From assembly GCA_011634665.1 (NCBI GenBank), contig WAEK01000014.1, positions 1,036,501 to 1,100,500 of the forward strand: 64,000 nucleotides of DNA. Direction: 5' to 3'. How positions within the stretch are numbered: position 1 is the first letter of the stretch; every line of letters begins with the position of its first letter. Under the pieces are notes generated by a model. It saw only the letters and a list, made by a program, of their open reading frames with translations, had not been told where the DNA came from and searched no databases. The translations under genes and the position numbers were made by a program. Shown here piece by piece: positions 11,535 to 23,392 of the stretch. The DNA is from Mortierella sp. BCC40632 (Eukaryota > Mortierellomycota > Mortierellomycetes > Mortierellales > Mortierellaceae).

Positions 11535-12731
11535 CTATGCTGTCTTGGCGGCAGCAGCGGCAGCAGCCAATGTAGCAACAGCTTCTTCTTTGGCCTTGGC
11601 TGCCGCCTCTTGTTTCGCAATGATAACTTGAGCAGTCGCCTCAAAGGCCTTGGCCTGTGTACCCGAACCCACCTCAAAGAATGGAATCTCTCCCGACACG
11701 GTCACTCGTCGACCTCGACGGAAATAAGGTGCAAAGTCTGGTACACCTGTATGGAAAGTAGAACGATTGTCCCAAATCGCGACACTGTTCTTTTCCCAAT
11801 GGAATCGAACTTGGAAATCCAATCGTTGAGCGACCAAACTGTTTAGGTATTCAAGGATCCATTTGGATTCAGGACCAGAGACTCCATTGATCTCTCGAGT
11901 AAAGACCGAGTTGACAAACACAGCCTTCCAACCTGTCACGGGGTTGGTTCGAATCACAGGATGGACGGCATCGTTGAGTTTACCAAAGGTCTTGCGACCT
12001 GTGTTGGCCTGGAAGATACGGAAGAGGTCCGAGGTATGGGTGGCGGTCAAGCCCTCAAGAAGGGTCTTGATCGGATCCGAGAGCGAGTCATAGACCTGAT
12101 AACCATTCGACCAGACTGTATCTCCACCGGCCTCGGGGATTTCTTCAAATTGGAGAATAGAGTAAGAGGAAGGTGCTGGCTCAAAGGACACATCCGAGTG
12201 CCACGAATTGTTGGTGTTGTATCGACCTGGAGGGCTATTCAGGGAGAACAATGTAAAGTGAAAAGTGAATAATGGGTCTAGTGAGAGGGTCCTCTCCCCA
12301 AAAAAAAAAACTGCATTCTCTTTCTCTTTCTCTTACCTCAAACGAGAGTCCAGGACAATGACCTCGGGATTCTCATTGTTATGGGGAACCAAAGGATGGA
12401 TATGCAAAGGTCCCCATCGACGACCCAACTTGACATGTTCTGCATCATCCAAATCATCCTGATTCCGGAAAAAGACTACACCTCGTTCCGAGATGAAAGC
12501 CGCCAATTCCTCGGATTGTTGCTCCGTCAATTGAGTCAATCGAATCCCATGGAGTTCTGTACCAAACTTGGGGGAATAATCGATACGCTTCGTCACTGAG
12601 GCAAAGAGTGCCTTCTTCTCCGGATCGGCTCCCTTGCCCGCAATCCGAGTCGCATGTGTGTTGCGGTCGGTCAAGGTCGACTCCTCCTCGGAGGCTGAGA
12701 GGACAATCTTTTCTGCAGAAGAAACAGCCAT
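11535..12731 (-). CDS. TauD-type Fe(II)/2-oxoglutarate dioxygenase
   Basis: Member of the taurine/alkylsulfonate dioxygenase family, which hydroxylates a sulfonate (or related) substrate using 2-oxoglutarate and O2, releasing sulfite; in fungi it serves sulfur scavenging. Exons 12337-12731 and 11535-12234 (minus strand, 102-bp intron) give 364 residues. The iron ligands are visible as WHSD (His144, Asp146) and a distal His293 in STFHT, with the 2-oxoglutarate arginine in RRGRR at 304-308. The fold is full length. An Ala/Glu/Lys tail of about 40 residues (EEAVATLAAAAAAAKTA end) is unusual. The actual substrate could be taurine, another sulfonate or a herbicide-like ether; sequence does not decide. 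A TATAAAAG lies at 12895-12902, 164 bp upstream. Confidence 0.92.
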
Positions 12732-12894
12732 GTGGAAAGTCAGTGGAGGGATTCACGTTTGGGATGTGGCGGCGGTGGTGGTTTTGATGTTATTGGAGAG
12801 AAGGGAAAAAAAAAAAGTCTCTGATGAGGTTTGGTGTTTGATGAGATCTTGTAGAAAAGAAAAAAAAGAGAAGGAAAGGCAGTATTCTTTCACT

Positions 12895-12902
12895 CTTTTA
12901 TA
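12895..12902 (-). promoter_or_regulatory. TATA box of the TauD-type gene
   Basis: TATAAAAG on the minus strand, 164 bp before the ATG at 12731, with no competing gene between. The position is plausible for a fungal core promoter with a leader of about 130 nt. Confidence 0.45.
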
Positions 12903-13045
12903 GTCATGGAGAAGGAACAACAACCAAAGAAGCAAAGCATAAGGTGGTAGAATAAAAATGGCGCCAGAGTGGGAAAATAAAATAAAAATGCCGGCTTTGT
13001 CTCTCCACTTTGAGCTACTACAGCTTTGTGCGCGTGTTTGAGCCA

Positions 13046-13120
13046 TTCTTCTTCTTCTTCTTCTTCTTCTTCTTCTTCTTCTTCTTCTTCTTCTTCTTCT
13101 TCTTCTTCTTCTTCTTCTTC
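13046..13120. repeat. (TTC)25 trinucleotide microsatellite
   Basis: An uninterrupted TTC/GAA run of 25 units. It reads as poly-Glu or poly-Phe in shadow frames but has no flanking coding sequence. Confidence 0.95.
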
Positions 13121-14431
13121 TATAATCACATTCTCGAAATGGCATTGAAGCAGAATGTCAAGAGAACGGCCCGGCGGTCAAGGTTTGTCAAGCCATGAAA
13201 GAATAAATGGCGACATTGGCGGAACTTGGTGAGCATTCATCAACAGAAAGAAAGAAATAAACAGATGACACGTCTTTTGCGCAATTTTGGCGTAGTACTT
13301 GGACCCTCTCTATTTTACTAGACTATGACAAAAGTAGCATACACATGCAGCCCTATCCGTTTCTTGGAGGACAAGCCCTGGTAGACGCTCATTCCTCGCT
13401 CGATCTACCAGGACCGTTCGTGGTGGTACCGTTGGATCATTCAACCAATTTTTTTTTTTTATTTTTTTTATTTTTTTTTTGTGGTCCTTGATCAGGCTTA
13501 TTCATCGGAGTAGAGTAGCTCGTACATGATCTCCACAACTACCCTCCAGATTCTTTTCGTATCCAAAGAATTAATCCGCTCTTTAGGTAGCCAAGGCAGT
13601 GGCTTCCCCCTCCCCCTCCTCTCTTCCTCTCCTCTCCTCCTTATCTTCTCCAGTCTGCGAGATATACTTCAGGGTTTAGAGCACGGATACCAATCGATCG
13701 GATTGTTGTTGTTTTTTTTTTCTTTTCGGGTCAGCAATTAAAGACGCGCATTTCGCCACGGATGGCATAATTTTTAGTTTTTTTCCGGCATTTCGAAGTT
13801 ACACGAAAAAAAAAAAGTCCTTTGGAATGGGTACGTCTGTGAAAAAGAAGAAGAAAAAGCATCTACTCATATATTTGGGTAAACCTACCCCCACCTCCTC
13901 CTCCCTCTTTTTTTTGCTTTTCTAGGTGGCGAAAAAAAAAGGGACTATCGTTTAGCCGTTGCATAGATTATGGATCTTTTTTTTGTTGTTGTTGTTGTTT
14001 GACACTATTTTCTTGACAGGTTTTTTTCCTATTCGCGCCTCCTCAGAGGAATCGCACCATCCAAAAGCTTGAATTCGCCATGATCAAGTCGAGATTATCG
14101 TAATCCTTTTCTCCACATTTTTTCCTATCCTAAAAAAAAAAAAAAAAAAAGAGAGAGACTGCTGCTGGTAGACATGTTCGATAGATTCATCAAAGTAGCC
14201 AAACTTTGGACTAGTAATGACAGCCGAGGGGGGGGGGGTAGAGGGGGGGTGGTTTCTTTTACTTTTTTCGCTAAAAAAAATTGGTCGGTCTTACTATACA
14301 ATGAAGAGGAAGGGGGGGGGGGTGAGGGTGTGGTGCAGGGTGTGTGGTTGCAAGCTTTTCTTTTCTTTTCTTTTTTTCTTTTTCCTTTTTCCTTTTTTTT
14401 TTTTTTTTTTCTATGAAAGAGATGAGGTTAT

Positions 14432-14473
<42 letters not shown>

Positions 14474-14528
14474 CTTTCCTTTTCTTGATTCCGACACAAC
14501 TCCTTTTTCTCTGTCCTCCACATAGTCA

Positions 14529-17500
14529 CTAACTCTCTCTTTCCTTCACATTGGATTTTTGGGGCGAATGCCGGGGTTCGTTGGCGATCGTGGCCCGCTT
14601 ATAGGACCACCGTCTCTTTTGCCAAGGAGGATGACCGTGCTGTGAATGTCCATGGGATCCTTGACTATAGTCAGATCCTCGCGATCGCTGGCCAGCCTCT
14701 GTACTTTCACTCGAAGGGTCCTTGTTCCGGAAACCATGACTTCCTCGACGGCCTTCTGGTACCCTCTCCTCTCCTACTGCAAATGTACCTGAGGATCTAC
14801 TTTCTGAATATGCTCCGCCTTGACTGGCGGTACCTTCAGCAGTAGCAGTGTTCCCTTCCTCCTGAAGGCCTGGGGTCTCCCTACCACCTCTGTCCCTGTC
14901 CCGATGTTCAGTGCCCTTGTCGACGCTACTGTTCCGATGTCTCTCCTGTGGGGTTTGTGTCTCACGTTCATAGCAAAGACGGGTGATGGCTCCATCTCCA
15001 TTTCTGCTCAAGATCTTGGCCGCTCTCATGAACTCGCCACGGATCGTAAACAAGCTAAAATAGCAAAAGGCATAGGAAATAATTTATCAGTAAACGCGTC
15101 CATTAAAAGAGGCATCTTGATTAGATTAATAGCAGGTTCATCCTAGAAAAGACTTACGAATATCGATCTACAGGCCTTCCCACGTTATGATCCAATTCTG
15201 ATTATAAAGAGAGAAAAAAAGGTAGAGGTGGTCGACTCCATTTGTTAGTCTCGGTAGATTCGGTTAAAAAAGAAAGAAAGAAAGATACGGTGTACTCCAC
15301 CAATACAAAAAACAATATTTTCCTCCTCTCATTTTGCATACCAAAAGGATCTTCAATACAGAACAAATATCGGTTCTTGACAACAGGCTTGCTATCATGC
15401 TGAGCCTGGCTTTGATCCTGAGACTCGGCAGTAACTTCAGAATCCGCCGTTTGTTGTTGATGCTGCTGGTGTTGTTGATATTGCATAAACTGTCGAAAGG
15501 AAGACAAAGAGCACCAAGTGCAAGCACATTAGAGTCACATTCAATCTACCATTATCTTTTTCTCTCACAAAAAAAAAAAAAAAAAAAAAAAACGCCTTAC
15601 ATCTTTGCTCCACTCCTTGGCGTCCTTGGTCAAAAGTCCGCCACTTCGGATACTGACAACATGTGTCGCATAACGGAACTCGCTCGCAAAATACCGGAAG
15701 AATTCATAAAGCAACTCTCCTACTGAAAGTCTAGAGGCCTCAGGGGTTTGTTGCCAATATTGATTTAAATTCGACACATCCTCAAAAAAGTATCGGTTGA
15801 ATCCCTGACAGTCTCGGAAAGGAGGCGGTCCATTCCCGGGAGCAATCGTCTGTAAATTGGGTAAAACTCCCTTGCGTTGAAGGACGTGGATCACCAAGAG
15901 CACATATGCGTAGCTATTTGGTCGAGCAAGGTAGGAAAATTTAGAAAATAATTCCTCTCCATATATAAAACTTTTCATTAACAAAGGAAACAAACAAAAA
16001 ATATTAATAGCCGGGCCGTTACCTGGACAAGGAACCGGTGTAAGGATTGTTGATTTTCCTCCGCTTGGCCCACATCTTGATAATCGCTACCATATCCCGA
16101 AGTCGTCCATCAATCTTGGTATACGCCTTCAAGAGTCTGGTATTCCAGATCGCCAGATCGTTCTGATATCCAATATCGCACGCGATCCCGTTCACATGGT
16201 TCAGTTTGACAATCGGCACTCGAGCACGTTTCAATTGCAAGATGTTTTCAAACTCGGGATCTCTCTCCAGTCGATCTCCAATCCGCTCCACAAACTCGAT
16301 CGGTGAGACCTCTGCTGCGCCATTTCCGATCGGCAAAAAGACACAAACATCCATGTCTGCATTCGCCAGAGCGAGCCCATTTCCAGAAGATCCAAAGGGA
16401 AGTACTTCGGCCTGACCAAACACTTCCTGAGCAATCTCAGTGAGCCTAGAGAGTGTTGAAGGGGGAGATATATATATCAACCGCCACTGGTCAGTCGACT
16501 ATTTCTTTTCTTTGCCTAAGGTGGTGGATGGATAAAAAAAAAAAAAAAAAAAGAGAGAGAGAGGGAGACTTACTTTCGAAGCAACTCTAGTTTCCTGGTC
16601 TCTTCTTCCGGCTTGGGTTCCAGTTCATGACACAGCACCTTTGCATCCCGAGTAATGATATCCGTCACATGGGACGAAGGTCGGTACGGATCGTACTTTC
16701 GGTCAGCATAGAAATCAATATCCTTGACCGAAAATGGAACCTTCTCCACTGGAGTCGAGCCCAAGGCTATCAAGGACGATGTCATCCCCACAATATCTTC
16801 ATTCAACCGAATAGGGTCCTGGAAGCGATCTCCAAGCACACTCGAATAACCTTGATTCACTGTCGGGAGTTGGAGTGAGGAGGTTTTACCAGTCTCAGGC
16901 TTTGGATGGATACTCTCTATATCACCATAGTTCATCCTACTGTTTCCGTCCAAGGCTCCATTCAGGGATGTCTCCATTGGGCGGTCAGGGACTTGTTCCA
17001 CATCATTGAGCGAGAATCTCTTGAACTGCGCCTGAAGTTCTCTTTCCTGAGCTGCCTCAACCTCCTGAACCGTGAGCGCTTGTCCAATCGCCATCGATCC
17101 AGGAGCCGTCGGCTCTGAACCCTCCGTCAAGGGTCCCTTGACTAAAGATCGTTCTGGCGGATCCTCATTTCTGAACAAGAGCTGGGTGATGTGACTTTCA
17201 ATGCTCTTGATCTGGTCCTGTTGCCGTGCATCTCCTTGGATGGGCGTTCGTGTGGGGACACCTGGTCTTGAACCAGGTTCGTTTGAAGATCGATCACTCC
17301 CCGCGGGTCGATCATCCGAGCTGACCAACGATGACTGGTGTTGCTGGTGTTGCTGCTGAAGGAGAGGAGGAGGGGGATGAAGATGAGGCGAGAGGAGGAA
17401 GGGCTCCTGTGACGCTGGAAGAGAGTGGTGAAGTGGTGGCTGTGGGGGGTGTTGCATTGGATGTTGATGCTGTAACATCGACTGGTGCATAAAAATCGGA

Positions 17501-18072
17501 TGTTGGTGATACAGGTGAGGTGGTGGCGGCAACTGGTACGGTGGAAACGGATCCTGAAAGGGTCCTAGCGCAGGCGAACCATGTTGTTGCGAAAACGGAG
17601 GTGGAGTAGATACGGCGGGAAAGAGGCCTGGAGGAGGACCTTGCGTGGAATGACGAAAGTGTTCTTGCTGATGTTGTGGATGCATCATTGGTGGCATATG
17701 CATCAGGTGGAGCAAACCTGGATGCATAAAATAGGGAGGTCCTGGCGGCATCACTCCTGGAGGTGGTGTCAGAGACTCATGCGCATGATCGACTCCTCGC
17801 TCGCCACTATTGCTACCGCCCAGAGCATCTCGTCCATGTACATCTGGACTCTGGCGATGCTGATGAATAGACTCATGGCCAATGGCGGGAGACCCTGGGT
17901 CGGGTCGCGGCATGAATCCTTGAGGGTGTATTGATTGCTGTTGATGCATAGCAAACTGCAGATGGGGGTCAATGGAGGCATGGGATGGTAAAGACTCCTG
18001 TTGTTGTTGAGGTAGTCGAGTTGACGAGGAAGATTCCTCTAAGGGCTGTTGGCTGTGTGGTTGCTGTGACAT
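14529..18072 (-). CDS. Cid1-type non-canonical poly(A)/terminal uridylyltransferase
   Basis: Adds nucleotides to RNA 3' ends; family members act in cytoplasmic mRNA uridylation or in nuclear polyadenylation. Six exons (16574-18072, 16023-16445, 15601-15913, 15342-15489, 15158-15197, 14529-15054, minus strand) join to 982 residues, all with GT-AG introns. Residues 1-490 are a disordered Gln/His/Pro-rich region. The nucleotidyltransferase core begins near 500: GSSGNGLALANADMD gives Asp530 and Asp532, and CDIGYQN supplies the third carboxylate, Asp590. GSLSSYAYVLL and a PAP-associated block (RYLFCIEDPFGELDHNVGRP) follow. The C-terminal 150 residues are Arg/Glu/Ser/Gly-rich. No RNA-recognition motif is visible. 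Whether it adds U or A cannot be told; a Cid13/Cid1-like role is a guess. Confidence 0.93.
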
Positions 18073-18439
18073 GGTCGTCTATCTATCGCTCGCCTTCGCG
18101 GAGGAGGGGGAGAGAGGTCTGTCCCAAAGTCCAGTCTGTCCTGCTGCTTCCTCGATCGTATACGCGAACAAAGAGCAAATAAAAAAAAAAAGAGAGAGAA
18201 AAGAGAGAGAAGAAAAAAAGGGCAGGCCGATCAGGTTGACAGGTCGGTCCTGCTAATAAAGGGATCGTCCTTTTGGTCCTTTCTTTCCTTTTTTTTTTTT
18301 TTTATTTCAACCAGAATGGGATGGAGGGCTCCAGTAGGCCGACCTGGTCATGATGGTGCGTGCATGTCAATGCATCGGCCTTTGAGCAACTCTCAAGTCA
18401 TTTCAAAGCCACCCAGGAACGCGTGTACTTTTTCGTGGC
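18073..18439. other. Short spacer between two minus-strand genes
   Basis: Contains A-runs near 18181-18192, a T17 tract near 18287-18303, and TTTATT at 18301-18306, which reads AATAAA on the minus strand 134 nt past the stop of the small gene at 18440-18685. Confidence 0.5.
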
Positions 18440-18685
18440 TCACTTTGAGACTCTTGGATCCTTTGGTTTGGTGGCAAGAACCTCTGAAAAGTCGTCATAG
18501 GTTTGGATCTCGTCAAAGAGTACCGAGAGGGCTCTCCCCGATCCCTGTGGCTCTTGAACATTACTGTGTTGGACGCCAGAGCTACCCTTGAACCGACTCG
18601 AGAGAAGAATCTCCTGTGGTAGAGTGTTGGTTGGATACGCGTCCAGGTAGTGCTTTGGCGTACGGATGGGTTCTGGCTGTGGCAT
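18440..18685 (-). CDS. Small unknown protein, 81 aa
   Basis: I do not recognise it. The frame from the ATG at 18685 runs 81 residues and has balanced coding-like codons without repeats: it starts MPQPEPIRTPKHYLDAYP and ends in an acidic/aromatic patch (LFDEIQTYDDFSEVL) and a basic tail. A TATAAAAG on the same strand lies about 50 bp upstream and an AATAAA about 134 bp downstream, so the unit could be a compact gene. The frame is also open further upstream through the TATA element, so the segment could instead be the last exon of a longer transcript, with an acceptor near 18820. There is no signal peptide or membrane segment. Confidence 0.45.
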   Translation of the reverse strand: MPQPEPIRTPKHYLDAYPTNTLPQEILLSSRFKGSSGVQHSNVQEPQGSGRALSVLFDEIQTYDDFSEVLATKPKDPRVSK

Positions 18686-18731
18686 AGGGGTTGTGTCGGA
18701 TCGAGTGCCAATCTTTGATGCGCGGTCTCTC

Positions 18732-18739
18732 GCTTTTAT
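18732..18739 (-). promoter_or_regulatory. TATA box before the 81-aa gene
   Basis: TATAAAAG on the minus strand about 47-54 bp upstream of the ATG at 18685. It sits inside a frame that is open through it, so it is either a genuine promoter or part of an exon. Confidence 0.35.
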
Positions 18740-19052
18740 ACACTTTGGAGCAAAATCATCTAGAGCGACAATTCTGTTTCTATGGATAAATCCTTTTACT
18801 CGTTCTACATAGACTGGATACAGAAAGGAAAGACTGAGGCGATCATAGGGAGCGAAAAATAAAAGAAAAAAACGACATTGTAAAGAAGGTATTGTACATT
18901 TTTTATAGTCTGGCAACGGTTTGAGATAGAGCAGAAGAGCAGGCAAAAAAAATAAAGCAGGCGGGAAACATAAGGAGTTGTCCTGTAGAAACGCTGCACT
19001 AAAAAAATAAAACAGGGAGTCATCGGGCATGTGGACATCTCGATGCTCTTCC

Positions 19053-20566
19053 TTAGTAGCCCCAACGTTGAGTATCCTCCTTGAACTCATCATCAAGCTT
19101 GATCTGAAGTCCTCCAAGTTTGTCCTGCATAATTGTCATTGCTCGAAGAACCACCTCCTCTGGCTTCATACATCCTGACGTCTATGTACGAAGTGATAGC
19201 CGGTATCATGAGTCAGTTAGTGAAATGGTTTTCTACACTCTCAGAGATATCATGGTACAAAGTCTTGCAGTGGCGTCTGTTGGTAATCCTTTTTTCATTA
19301 CCTCAACCTCAAAGTAGAATCGATCCGGCTTGGCATTATAGTCAAATGGCTCGTTAGGGTCAAGAGGTGTTTCTTCAGCAGCATTTGCAGAAACACCCCA
19401 CTCCAACTTTTCATCTTCCTCGATCCAGTAGTGAGAATGGCGCAACTTGTTGTATGGATCATACTCGAATGCCACACCATAAACAGGACTCCACTTGGCA
19501 TGCTCTTTAGCCACTCCCTTCTTTGCGATGCATTTGAGCTTCAGTTCCTGTCCAGGACGCATCTTTACAATCAGGATAGGGTGAGCCTTGTCTATGATCC
19601 ACATGGAAATGGTACACGATCACGGGGTTGAGTGGACACGATCATCAAAGGGTAAGGCCTCTCACGGTTATCCACTCCAGTTAAAACATATCGGCATTTA
19701 CCATCAGACACGGGCTTGACACTCTCGTCACTACTGAGGAGATCCATGCTGGTGACCTGGCGAGTCTTGTCCAGAGTAGGATCATTCATATCCTCAAAAT
19801 CCACATTGACCTTGACATGGAGAGTCAATTCCACAGAGCAGTTTGGGCAGTACAGCGTGCATGTACAATCCTATTTGAGATCCATGACAAAAAAAGGTAA
19901 GGATCCTGATCCTGGTATCCATAAAGGGATTCATTCGCCTTCAAGAGAAAAGAGAAAAGAAAGGAAAGGAAAAGGACGACGTTCAAGATTGTCCTGCAGT
20001 CAAAAAACATACACGCGTGTACTGAATCCTGTCCACGTCAAAGCTTGTCAGGGGAATCATTCCCAAGCGGTGCGCAATAAACTCGTCCGTAAGAACCGTG
20101 GTGTTCATCTCGATCTCTACCATGTCAATAGCTAGATAGGGGGGAAACAAATGAATACAGCGTCAGTAGTTGGAGGAGTGGCAGGATTAAAAGAGTGAGA
20201 GCGAGAGAACATCACAAAGGGATACTAAGATTAGACGAGATTCCGGATCCGTTTTCTTACCCATCGTTGGCACTTCTGCAATCATAATACGTCTGAGGGC
20301 ATTGGCAACGCTATTGAGATGCACGATCAAGGGAGTAAGGCAATGTTGGTACTGTTGAGTCCCAGTGCTCTTTTCCTGATCAACTCGAGTCCTCTTTGAC
20401 TTTGCTTCCATGCTCCCTCTTCCTTTAGGAAGAGGAGGAGAGGAGAGAGGGGCATTGAACCCAGCAAGGCTCACCTCAGATCTGTGTTGCTGAGGACAAA
20501 TTTCATGCTGTCCTTCTTGAGAGATCTGATGGAGACCTCAGGTCCTCCATTGTTGTAAATGTCCAT
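19053..20566 (-). CDS. RPB3: RNA polymerase II subunit RPB3
   Basis: Alpha-like assembly subunit of nuclear RNA polymerase II; pairs with RPB11 to nucleate the core. Six exons (20475-20566, 20261-20310, 20013-20131, 19702-19870, 19302-19591, 19053-19181, minus strand) give 282 residues, the usual fungal size. The alpha-motif [15 protein letters not shown] and the DEFIAHRLG block mark the dimerisation domain. Cys89, Cys91, Cys95 and Cys98 ([11 protein letters not shown]) are the zinc ligands that separate RPB3 from the Pol I/III paralogue. [18 protein letters not shown] is the conserved insert. The intron between exons 4 and 5 (19592-19701) was fixed by frame: its donor after GTGTCTGATG restores an [11 protein letters not shown] block. 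The gene is divergent from GWT1 with 470 bp between starts. Confidence 0.95.
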
Positions 20567-21036
20567 GATGCCCGATTGCCAAAACGATGTGTTTAGAAGA
20601 GATGGATGCGATGGGACTACAACCGCCATCTACTTAAATGCTTCGCTCCTGGGGGGGGGAGTTATATCCGTCGCCAGAACTTTCTAAGAAACGTCACCGA
20701 AATATTGGCAGGAAATAATAGGTTACTCCTGGGGCCCTGGAGTCATGTTGAGAGACCGAGATACCGTGGCACATGCGTATAGGACTGACCACACAGCCCT
20801 AATGGAAGGGACCCAAGGATGGGACGCGTAGACACAGCTTTACACACACGCACACACATACACAGAACAATGCCTGTACTGAACCGACTTGGACCGGCAG
20901 ACGGCACACGGAGGGGAGCACTCACCGATCGATCTGTTCTATTCTTATCACACTTCTACTATATATTTCGCCCTGCACGCTCTCCTTCTGAACCAAACTC
21001 CACGCAAGGCATCCACCCCACAGCAAGGACTCCATC
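20567..21036. promoter_or_regulatory. Divergent promoter of RPB3 and GWT1
   Basis: 470 bp between two opposite start codons. A TATATA at 20960-20965 lies 72 bp before the GWT1 ATG. A G-run at about 20652-20660 and a near-palindrome around 20732-20748 (CTCCTGGGGCCCTGGAG) lie closer to RPB3. Confidence 0.5.
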
Positions 21037-23392
21037 ATGGATTCGGATGCAGTAACAGCAGCAGCAGCAGCAGCAGCAGCAGACGCGGCCGCTTACAAGG
21101 CAGCTAAAGAGCAATGGGTCACTGGACATACAGGAGGCTCCATGGCCGAGGCAACCCTCGTCACAGCATCTGCACTCACCACCTTCATCCTCTGGACATC
21201 CATCCAAAAATACCACCCTCGCTCCCCAGGCAATCAGGCCCTGGCAACGAATTCCAAATCGGCCAAGGCCAAAATCTTTAATGGCCCACTCTCTTACCTA
21301 CTCGATTTCACCATCTTGGTCGTTCCACAGATTCTCAGTTGTACATACTTTGCCGACTATGCTTATCTCTGGGCGTTCGCACTGCTGGCCTTTGCGGCCG
21401 TGATCAAGTCGGTCTGTGGACCAGCAGACGAACTCATCTTGAAGAAGGAAAAGAAACGGTTCAAGTGGAGAGATTCCGATGAAGAACTCTCTGCTGGAGA
21501 AAATGAAGAGGATGAGCGGGATCCAAAGGTCGTCTCTCATACAGGGTCTCAGGGGAACAACGCGGATGTCCGGCAGCGAACGGCTGGTCAGCGTGGAGCA
21601 GATCATGCTCTGTTGAACGTGGATGACTCGACTACATCCGGAACTTCCAAAAAGTCAAAGGGATCTACTCAGGAGGTGACATCGCGTAAAATCTTTTTGA
21701 GTGTCTACCGTGCTGGTATGATGATCCTTACCTGTATCGCTATTCTTGCCGTGGATTTTCCTATTTTCCCTCGTCGGTTCAGCAAGGTCGAGGTCTATGG
21801 AACATCTCTGGTAAGATATATGAATGATAAAGGCAAGGAAATGAACGACCTGATCTCATCTTTGACAAATCTCATCTGGATAGGCTCACTTATATTACAA
21901 TGCAACGCAATCCATTTTTCCCTCAATATTATCTTTTTATTTTCGATAGATGGACCTAGGAGTCGGATCGTTTGTATTCTCTTCAGGAGTCGTCTCTGCT
22001 CGTGGATATCTCAAGAAGGAGACAATGCCCTTTATCAATCAGATGATGATTGCTTTCAGAACCGCAATTCCTCTTTTAGTGCTTGGCGTTGGTCGCTTTA
22101 TTTCGACCAAGGGTGTCGATTATCAGGAGCATGTCACCGAATATGGCATGCACTGGAATTTTTTCTTTACCTTGGGTTTCCTCCCAATCTTTGTCACTCT
22201 TTTCAGAAAACTGGCGGAATACATTCGATTCTCTATTGTAGGCTCGTTGATCGCTGTCGGTAAGGAGTTAAATTTGATATGGGAGCATGGTCTGGATTTG
22301 TTGTTTGCTAGGAGTGATGACTACATGGTTTGTTCCGCGTGGTTCTTATATTTTCTTTGACCATTTTCTTCCTCTTCTTCTTTTTCGATATGAATAGTGT
22401 ACCAGTACTTCCTGAGCTATGGTGGCCTTGAGGATTATATCCAGAATGCACCTCGAGTTGACATTATTAGCATGAATAAGGAGGGCATTTTTAGCTTTGC
22501 GGGTAAACCCACCTTTGAACTTTTTAAACTAATTCGACGAGAAATGACTTTTCCTTCTCCGCCTATTCGTCCAACAGACACTCATGAGTTTAAACATTTC
22601 CTCTCTCTTTTTATCTCTTAGGATACTTGGCCATTTTCCTGGTTGGCATTGATGTGGGTCTCTACGTACTCCCCAATGATCCCAATTTCTTTTCTAGGAA
22701 AAAGTCGTCGAAAAAGAAGGCCAAGCGGGGAAAATTGGCCATGATTCTCCTCAGTCTTGGCTTCTTGCTCGTCATGGGCTTCATGACCAGCTATGGCATC
22801 CTTCGTATTCCTGTGTCGCGTCAAATGGTAAGATGTGTGCCTAACAAGGATAGAATGTGTTCAAGAGTAGTAAAGGAGCCTGTGTGAATTTGAAGACTCT
22901 TCTTAACAACCATCTTTTTTTTTTTTTTTTTTTTTTTTTCTTTAACCAACCAATCAACCAAACATCTCCTACTATTGACCTTAGGCCAATCTGTCGTACT
23001 TTTTCTGGGTCATTACATTCAACACGGGATATATTTTGAGCTTCCTTTTGGCTGAAATTGCTATCACCAAGGATGAACCCTCAACACTCGCTATTGCTCG
23101 CGCACAGGCCAAGGCAAACCTTTCGACCTCATCCAGCTCCAAAAAGAACCAACGACCCAGTGCCACCGTTCAGTTGCCACCTTTGGCTTGCCCAACTCTG
23201 CTCGAGGCTGTCAACAGGAATGGGTTGGCTGTGTTCTTGGTTGCTAATGTGTTGACAGGCCTTGTGAACTTGTCTATCAGGACCCTAAATACCCCCGACT
23301 CTCAAGCCCTGGCCATTTTGATTGCCTATATGGCTATTATCACGGCCATTGCTTGGACATGGCAAATCATGGGCTGGAAATTGAAGCTCTGA
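21037..23392 (+). CDS. GWT1: GPI inositol acyltransferase GWT1 (PIG-W)
   Basis: Acylates the inositol of GlcN-PI in the ER membrane, an early step of GPI-anchor synthesis, needed for cell-wall mannoproteins; it is the known target of manogepix-type antifungals. Exons 21037-21810, 21950-22259, 22398-22502, 22622-22827 and 22985-23392 give 600 residues. The start is followed by an alanine run, then [16 protein letters not shown], the family N-terminal block. Many hydrophobic segments are visible from residue 40 to the end. [20 protein letters not shown] and [13 protein letters not shown] straddle the first intron, and [21 protein letters not shown] spans introns 3-4. A hydrophilic acidic loop at about residues 140-215 is longer than in yeasts. 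Tandem AATAAA copies at 23653-23667 could end the transcript. Confidence 0.96.

Larger units (their letters stand above)
12732..14528. other. Spacer: promoter side of the dioxygenase, TTC repeat, hairpin
   Basis: Contains the dioxygenase promoter, a (TTC)25 tract at 13046-13120, a nine-base-pair inverted repeat at 13377-13412, G-runs at 14227-14318 and T tracts at 14392-14470. The region nearest 14528 is the 3' side of the Cid1-type gene. No coding region was recognised. Confidence 0.55.

Noticed and set aside
14774..15001. Alternative frame in the tail exon of the Cid1-type gene
   Set aside because: Overlaps the in-phase last exon, which alone joins to the conserved NVGRPVDRYS-LFTIRGEF block.
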